Shown here: positions 6,800 through 10,695 of the stretch, piece by piece | How positions within the stretch are numbered: the stretch's first letter is position 1 | Layout of the letters: every line of letters starts with the position of its first letter | Source of the DNA: Candidatus Zymogenus sp. | Lineage (GTDB): Bacteria > Desulfobacterota > Zymogenia > Zymogenales > Zymogenaceae | NCBI GenBank assembly: GCA_030613285.1 | Contig: JAUWME010000039.1 | Coordinates: forward strand, 1-10,695 | Direction of reading: 5' to 3' | Length of the DNA: 10,695 bases | The notes under the pieces: model-generated | Seen by the model: only the letters and a program-made list of their open reading frames with translations | Database searches by the model: none | What the model was told of the DNA's origin: nothing | Translations under genes and position numbers: made by a program

Positions 6800-7669
6800 A
6801 TGAAAAAAGATGAAAATAGTAAAGAGAAAAGTGGTTTGTTATATGTAGTATCAACGCCCATTGGAAATCTCAAAGACATTACATTGAGGGCACTTGAAAC
6901 ATTAAAAGACGTGGACTTTATTGCTGCAGAAAATATAGGGAGGGCAAGAAAGCTTCTTTCTGCATATGTTATTAATGGCAAGGTAATAAGCTATCGTGAG
7001 GAGAACAGGAAACGGGCAACAAAGAAGATTGTTGAAAATATCAATTTTGGGAAAAATGTTGCGCTTATTTCGGATGCTGGCACCCCGACACTCTCTGATC
7101 CTGGTGATTACTTGATTAAGCAATGTATTGATATTGGGATAAAAGTAGTAACTATTCCGGGACCTTCTTCGATAACCTCGGCTTTGTCGGTGTCTGGACT
7201 TGACACATCCGAATTTGTTTTTTTGGGTTTTCTTGCCAGAAAGGGAAAAGATAGGAGAAGTCAGCTTTTGGGGATTAAAAACGAGAAGAGAACCACTGTG
7301 ATATTTGAATCACCCAAGCGAATAGTTAAAACATTGTCTGACATTTTAGATGTGGCAGAAAATAGAGACGCTGTTGTTTTAAGAGAGCTTACAAAAATGA
7401 ATGAGGAGACAATCAGGGGTAGCGTTTCAGATATTAAAGATGAGCTTGAGGGGAGGGGTGAGGTTAAAGGTGAAATTGTGCTTTTAGTATCTGGAGGGGA
7501 GGAGGGAGGGAAAAGGTTTGATGAGAAGGTTGTGGTTGAAAAAATCAAAGATATTTTAAGAGAAAACCCTGAAGAAAAGACCAAAGAGCTTGCAAAGACA
7601 ATAGCTGATGAATTTGGTATTTCTGTTAGGGATGCCTACAGGATGGTTGTAAACGAGCGGGAAAAGTAA
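6800..7669 (+). CDS. rsmI: 16S rRNA (cytidine-1402 2'-O)-methyltransferase
   Basis: SAM-dependent 2'-O-methylation of C1402 in the decoding centre of 16S rRNA. The 289 residues match the family: STPIGNLKDIT near the N-terminus, the ISDAGTPTLSDPGD loop, and IPGPSS in the SAM-binding fold of tetrapyrrole-type methyltransferases. The C-terminal helical domain includes TKELAKTIADEFGISVRDAYRMV. The usually invariant AEDTR stretch is altered: here it reads AAENIGRARKLL, so Asp, Thr and Arg are Asn, Ile and Gly. The ATG at 6800 is the only one that fits; GAGGA lies about 16 bases upstream, too far for a normal Shine-Dalgarno. A TTG at the SGLLYVV position would give a start closer to the family norm but has no better site. 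Divergent from rpmB. Confidence 0.93.
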   Translation: MKKDENSKEKSGLLYVVSTPIGNLKDITLRALETLKDVDFIAAENIGRARKLLSAYVINGKVISYREENRKRATKKIVENINFGKNVALISDAGTPTLSDPGDYLIKQCIDIGIKVVTIPGPSSITSALSVSGLDTSEFVFLGFLARKGKDRRSQLLGIKNEKRTTVIFESPKRIVKTLSDILDVAENRDAVVLRELTKMNEETIRGSVSDIKDELEGRGEVKGEIVLLVSGGEEGGKRFDEKVVVEKIKDILRENPEEKTKELAKTIADEFGISVRDAYRMVVNEREK

Positions 7670-7895
7670 GAATTTTTCTCATTAACAGCAAGCCTGTAAT
7701 TTATTACCTGCCAACCATATTAGGGATTGGGGGCTTTACTGTGGGCAACCTTACCAACACTTTAATTGTCGGTTGGCCATTTAAATTGTCGGCAACCCCT
7801 TCTAATTATTGATAGCCACCTTTAATTGTTGGCATCAATCTTTAGTTGTTGGCAGCCCTTTTAATCGTTGGCAACCTCTTCAATTATTGGGGGGG
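7670..7895. other. Convergent intergenic, mostly tandem repeats
   Basis: Separates rsmI (plus) from the RsbRD_N-like gene (minus). The first 90 bases hold only a small inverted repeat, GTAAT/ATTAC (7696-7707), and one poor unit resembling the following array (GGGCAACC near 7743). The rest is the 20-bp repeat array. No intrinsic terminator with a T run was found for either gene. Confidence 0.6.
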
Positions 7896-7911
7896 TTAAT
7901 TGCTGGAGGGG
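7764..7911. repeat. Degenerate 20-bp tandem repeat array, about 8 units
   Basis: Units start at 7764, 7784, 7804, 7824, 7844, 7863, 7882 and 7898, a spacing of 20,20,20,20,19,19,16. Consensus by eye is AATTGTTGGCAACCCCTTT. Examples are AATTGTCGGCAACCCCTTCT, AATTGTTGGCATCAATCTTT and AATCGTTGGCAACCTCTTC. The core GTTGGCAAC is an odd palindrome (GTTG-G-CAAC), perfect in the unit at 7863. Right-hand units become G-rich. The last unit covers the stop codon and final codons of the minus-strand gene at 7896. Spacers are absent, so it is not a CRISPR array. Confidence 0.75.
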
Positions 7912-8414
7912 CTTTTTTTAAATGTACTGAGGAATTTCCCGAAGATTGATTTGTCTACGTTTTTATCATCTTCTATTTCAAGTTTTACGGCTTCTTCGTA
8001 TCCGATGATTAGATAGTATATTGCCCTGTCGAAGAACAGCACAACCCGGTTGTTTAATTCCAGAGACTGGTAAAGCTCGAAGGCTGTGGATAGCTGTCCA
8101 TCGGAGAGGATGTGAAGCCAGAGGTGTCTTTTAAGAAGCACGAATGCGCTGACGACCTCATAAAGACCAAAGCCCTCTTTGAATCTTTCATTCCCCAGTT
8201 TAGTGTAATAGTTTTTTATATCTTCTTTTTTTGTCTCTCGTGATATCCAGTGGCTAAGTTGACTACACACAAGATGCGCCCTTTGATACAGCTTTTCTTC
8301 AGAAAATGTGTGATATGTAGGAGTTGATGGGTTTTCCTTAACATCGTTGAGCCAATGCTTTGTCAGTATATCCGCATCATTTTCTATTAGCTCTACAAGT
8401 TTTTCTGATATCAT
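7896..8414 (-). CDS. RsbRD N-terminal-domain-like helical protein
   Basis: About 172 residues, all-helical in appearance, with no signal peptide and no membrane segment. The layout resembles the N-terminal sensor domain of RsbT co-antagonist RsbRD: an opening ILTKHWLNDV, then YYTKLGNERFKEGFG, then LYEVVSAFVLLKRHLWLHI. That domain also occurs alone in Desulfobacterota. No STAS or kinase domain is attached, so it may be a stand-alone sensor or partner protein; this is family resemblance, not proof. Start choice: ATG at 8414 is preceded by GGAG six bases upstream; a longer form from ATG 8426 adds four residues but has no Shine-Dalgarno. The C-terminus (FKKSPSSN) and TAA lie in the last unit of the tandem repeat array, so the tail may be repeat-derived. 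Confidence 0.6.
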   Translation of the reverse strand: MISEKLVELIENDADILTKHWLNDVKENPSTPTYHTFSEEKLYQRAHLVCSQLSHWISRETKKEDIKNYYTKLGNERFKEGFGLYEVVSAFVLLKRHLWLHILSDGQLSTAFELYQSLELNNRVVLFFDRAIYYLIIGYEEAVKLEIEDDKNVDKSIFGKFLSTFKKSPSSN

Positions 8415-8458
8415 AAGCCTCTCCATAAAAAATTGTTTTTAAGGAATTATGACATTAA

Positions 8459-8485
8459 AGTATCATTGGTTATGGATTATGTCAA
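8459..8485 (-). promoter_or_regulatory. Candidate promoter with flanking inverted repeat
   Basis: On the minus strand a perfect TTGACA (8480-8485) and GATACT (8459-8464) are spaced 15 bp, short of the ideal 17. TGACAT (8450-8455 on plus) and ATGTCA (8479-8484) form a perfect inverted repeat whose right arm overlaps the -35, a possible operator. It would let the RsbRD_N-like gene be expressed apart from the upstream lipoprotein gene. Confidence 0.4.
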
Positions 8486-8492
8486 TAGAAAA

Positions 8493-9113
8493 CTATTTCA
8501 ATTTGAACTCAAAGGGTATAGCAAAGGTACGATCATTTATATAAACGTCCTGAATCATTACAATGAATTTGCGTACCGAGTTTGGTAATAATGGGAAGAA
8601 AAGGAGTCCCTCGATGGAGTTTCCAGGAGGGATGTCAATGTAAATATCATACATAGATTTTTTTAATGGGTCTGTGTCTGCAGTTGGCGAAAAGCGTTGA
8701 AAACGAATTAGTACCTCAGAGTAATCAAGAGATCCCCTAAAATATTTTCCACCGACGAGAATACTCGATCGTTTTGGGTTAAATCGCATCATATTTTTTG
8801 TATTGTTTATGATTGAAACCTCAAAGATCAAAAATGCTTTTCTGATTGAATCTGATTTCAAAAAAGGATTGGTCATCTCATGCTTTAAAAAAAAGAGGTC
8901 AATATCAGAATTATCCATGTACCTGATCTTTATCGTTGCATCTAAAACCGTATAGTAGATAGTATTTCCCTCGAATTGAAATCCCTTCGGTATCATTTTT
9001 TCATTTTCAACTGGGATGACCATTATGGGTCTGTCCTTTGTGCCAATCCCGGCGCAACCAAAAAAGATGAGGAGTACGATTGACAAAGATACTAATTTTG
9101 TAAAATGTTTCAT
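8493..9113 (-). CDS. Lipoprotein of unknown function
   Basis: About 206 residues starting MKHFTK. A basic n-region, a hydrophobic core (residues 7-18) and LIFFGC with Cys20 form a type II signal peptide, though the bulky Phe residues make the lipobox loose. The mature part is rich in alternating beta-type segments. It includes FLIFEVSIINNT, then RSSILVGGKYF, then IDIPPGNSIEGLLFFPL, a layout like single beta-sandwich (Ig-like, DUF4352-type) extracytoplasmic domains; that comparison is inference. I do not recognise the family. The ATG at 9113 was chosen over an in-frame TTG at 9128, which overlaps amrS, because it places the signal peptide correctly and has GGATGA about 9 bases upstream. It lies 7 bp after amrS, so probably in the same operon. 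Confidence 0.72.
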   Translation of the reverse strand: MKHFTKLVSLSIVLLIFFGCAGIGTKDRPIMVIPVENEKMIPKGFQFEGNTIYYTVLDATIKIRYMDNSDIDLFFLKHEMTNPFLKSDSIRKAFLIFEVSIINNTKNMMRFNPKRSSILVGGKYFRGSLDYSEVLIRFQRFSPTADTDPLKKSMYDIYIDIPPGNSIEGLLFFPLLPNSVRKFIVMIQDVYINDRTFAIPFEFKLK

Positions 9114-9120
9114 ATTTAGT

Positions 9121-10113
9121 TCATCCAATAAAGTTTAATTTTGTTTGACACTTACTGCATTTATCTTTCAAAAGATCGTGAATTGTAGTTCTGTAACCTG
9201 TCCTTTCTACCAAGAGAGCATTGCAGCTTGGACAATACGAATTGCTCCCAAAATCCGTCATAAGGTTTCCTATATAGACGTAGTTTAAGCTTTCCCTTGC
9301 GATGTTGTGGGCTTTTGACATCGTTTCTGGAGGGGTAGGGGGGGCATTGAAGGAACGATGGGGGAAGTAGCGGGAGAGGTGAAGGGGTATGTCTGGGTTG
9401 ATGTCTTTGAGGAATTTGGAAAGTGCGATGATATCCTCATCAGAATCGTTCACTCCCGGAATAATCAGATAGGTTACTTCGACCAAGGAATTCTCGTTTG
9501 CAAGCCCTATGGTCTCTTTGACTGGATTCAATCTTCCCTTGCAATGTTCTTTGTAGAATGAATCGTGCATTGACTTTAGATCAATGTTCATTGCATCAAT
9601 GATGGGAAGCAGCTTCTTAAGGGGTTTTTGGTTAATAAAACCGTTTGTTACAAGGACGTTATAAAGGCCCGCATCCTTATTCTTGGCTCCTGAATCGAGG
9701 AGAAATTCATACCAGATTAAAGGCTCGTTGTAGGTGTAGGCGATACCGATGGAATTATGTTTTTTTGCAAGTTGTGGGACATCTTCAGGTGGCGTTTCAG
9801 AATATGGAATGTCAGACGATACGAGAGACCAGTTTTGGCAAAAAGCGCAGGCGAAGTTGCAGCCAACTCCCCCCAGGGACAAAATCTGTGAGCCTGGGTG
9901 AAAATGGTAGAGGGGCTTTTTCTCAATTGGGTCCATCTGCATACTGGCAACGCGTCCGTAGTTTAATGCTATGAGTTTACCGGAGCGGTTCTCCCTGACA
10001 CCGCAGATTCCCAGTTTGCCGTCTGTGATCGTGCATTCGTGGGGACAAAGGAGGCATTTTACCTTTAAGTCATTATTACTTTCAATATTTTTGTAAAAAA
10101 GCGCTTCTTTCAT
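9121..10113 (-). CDS. amrS: AmmeMemoRadiSam system radical SAM enzyme
   Basis: A 330-residue radical SAM protein of the AmrS/pyruvate formate-lyase-activating-like group. The cluster motif is Cys85-x3-Cys89-x2-Cys92 (CNFACAFCQNW), just after LSLGGVG. The N-terminus has an extra cysteine set, Cys20, Cys23, Cys27 and Cys37 (CLLCPHEC...LGICG), and the C-terminus has a zinc-ribbon-like pair (YCPSC...CSKC), both typical of this subfamily. Other signatures are IAYTYNEPLIW and DLKSMHDSFYKEHC. The family often sits with AMMECR1-domain and Memo-like genes; neither is in this window. It begins 6 bp after the acylphosphatase stop and is followed 7 bp later by the lipoprotein. The substrate of AmrS proteins is not established. 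Confidence 0.93.
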   Translation of the reverse strand: MKEALFYKNIESNNDLKVKCLLCPHECTITDGKLGICGVRENRSGKLIALNYGRVASMQMDPIEKKPLYHFHPGSQILSLGGVGCNFACAFCQNWSLVSSDIPYSETPPEDVPQLAKKHNSIGIAYTYNEPLIWYEFLLDSGAKNKDAGLYNVLVTNGFINQKPLKKLLPIIDAMNIDLKSMHDSFYKEHCKGRLNPVKETIGLANENSLVEVTYLIIPGVNDSDEDIIALSKFLKDINPDIPLHLSRYFPHRSFNAPPTPPETMSKAHNIARESLNYVYIGNLMTDFGSNSYCPSCNALLVERTGYRTTIHDLLKDKCSKCQTKLNFIG

Positions 10114-10119
10114 AGTCTT

Positions 10120-10395
10120 TCAGTATTCAATAGAAAATTCAGGAAATTCCCCAACATATTTTTCCCAATCAGTTGTAACACCAAGAACGTTTGAGCCGGG
10201 GGGGCCTTTTTGGCACCATTGTATCAGTTCATTGATCTTATCCTTTTTACCCTCAATTAGAGCCTCAACATCTCCGTTGGGGAGATTTCTCACCCAACCC
10301 GTCAATTGGCCAATTCGTTTTGCTTCGGTAACAGTCGAGTATCTATAAAACACCCCCTGAACTCTCCCGGTAATTACAAGCCTTGCCCGATCCAC
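10120..10395 (-). CDS. acyP: Acylphosphatase
   Basis: A 91-residue enzyme that hydrolyses acyl phosphates. The substrate-binding loop GRVQGVFYRYST carries the catalytic Arg18, and GWVRNLPNGDVE carries the catalytic Asn37. In the usual family Arg and Asn are 18 residues apart; here they are 19 apart because of one extra residue (Gln30) in IGQLTG. The start is GTG (minus-strand codon at 10395-10393), supported by GAGAGGT at 10409-10403, 7 bases upstream. This Shine-Dalgarno lies in the last codons and stop of ligA, and the genes are 5 bp apart, so translation is probably coupled. amrS follows after 6 bp. Confidence 0.95.
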   Translation of the reverse strand: MDRARLVITGRVQGVFYRYSTVTEAKRIGQLTGWVRNLPNGDVEALIEGKKDKINELIQWCQKGPPGSNVLGVTTDWEKYVGEFPEFSIEY

Positions 10396-10400
10396 TTTTG

Positions 10401-10695
10401 TTACCTCTCAACCATATTTTTGAAATCACTCTCGGAAATTACCACAATCCCAAGCTCTTCTGCCTTGGTGGCCTTTGAGCCGGGGTTTTTACCCAAAACA
10501 AGGTAGTCAGTATTTTTACTCACTGCAGATGAGATTTTCCCACCAAGGGTGGTTATCCGTTCCTTTGCTTCGCTTCTGGACATAGATTCCAAGACCCCTG
10601 TGATCACAAATGTTTTACCGGAGTGGGGTTTTGCTTGATCGTCCTCTTCTAACACTATCTCTTCTACTTTTACTCCTGCATTTATCAAGCTATCT
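10401..10695 (-). CDS. ligA: NAD-dependent DNA ligase, C-terminal BRCT part (truncated by window edge)
   Basis: The last 98 or so codons of LigA, the replicative ligase that seals nicks using NAD+. The frame is open to the right edge (10694), and the TTG at 10688 is an internal Leu and not a start. The fragment holds the end of the helix-hairpin-helix region ([11 protein letters not shown]) and the whole BRCT domain: [18 protein letters not shown], then [19 protein letters not shown], then [12 protein letters not shown]. Adenylation, OB-fold and zinc-finger parts lie outside the window. TAA at 10403-10401. First visible gene of the minus-strand cluster ligA-acyP-amrS-lipoprotein. Confidence 0.93.
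   Translation of the reverse strand, partial: DSLINAGVKVEEIVLEEDDQAKPHSGKTFVITGVLESMSRSEAKERITTLGGKISSAVSKNTDYLVLGKNPGSKATKAEELGIVVISESDFKNMVER

Noticed and set aside
7764..7911. CRISPR array
   Set aside because: Units are directly adjacent with no variable spacers, they diverge from each other, and no cas gene is nearby.
9126..9128. TTG start for the lipoprotein
   Set aside because: It would overlap amrS and put five extra residues, two of them acidic, before the signal peptide; the ATG at 9113 is better placed.
10686..10688. TTG as the start of a small BRCT protein
   Set aside because: The frame continues to the window edge and the sequence matches the LigA C-terminus, so this is an internal codon.

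Overview
The window looks like a bacterial chromosome segment of moderate-to-low GC carrying mostly housekeeping genes. The four-cysteine L28 protein resembles those of Desulfobacterota (deltaproteobacterial) lineages. The MEP-pathway enzyme, a single long RelA/SpoT homologue, an NAD-dependent DNA ligase, an AmrS-type radical SAM protein and an RsbRD_N-like protein all fit an uncultured anaerobic Gram-negative bacterium of that kind. This placement is inferred from remembered family patterns, not from a search.

Layout. Bases 1-610 hold the C-terminal part of a short-chain dehydrogenase. A near-consensus promoter and a tRNA-Leu(CAA) with encoded CCA follow (716-841). About 410 bp without a secure gene come next: a G-rich degenerate repeat tract touching the tRNA end, a doubtful 34-residue minus-strand ORF, and an extended -10 promoter. 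That promoter leads a plus-strand cluster (1256-6370): a GAF-PAS-PAS-GGDEF diguanylate cyclase, ispG, and a bifunctional (p)ppGpp synthetase/hydrolase, separated by 21 and 30 bp. Two second-messenger genes therefore flank an isoprenoid enzyme.

Convergent to the cluster is rpmB (minus, L28). Divergent from rpmB is rsmI (plus, 16S rRNA methyltransferase); their candidate -10 boxes overlap on opposite strands. The convergent gap after rsmI (7670-7895) carries about eight units of a degenerate 20-bp tandem repeat that runs into the end of the next gene.

The right third is minus-strand, transcribed from the window edge leftwards: ligA (C-terminus only), acylphosphatase, amrS and an unrecognised lipoprotein, with gaps of 5-7 bp that suggest one operon and translational coupling. 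After a 66-97 bp gap with its own candidate promoter comes an RsbRD_N-like helical protein.

I found no phage genes, transposase, CRISPR array, toxin-antitoxin pair or defence system. The best leads are the 20-bp repeat array and its relative beside the tRNA, the altered AEDTR motif in RsmI, the degenerate I-site in the diguanylate cyclase, and the two small unrecognised minus-strand proteins.
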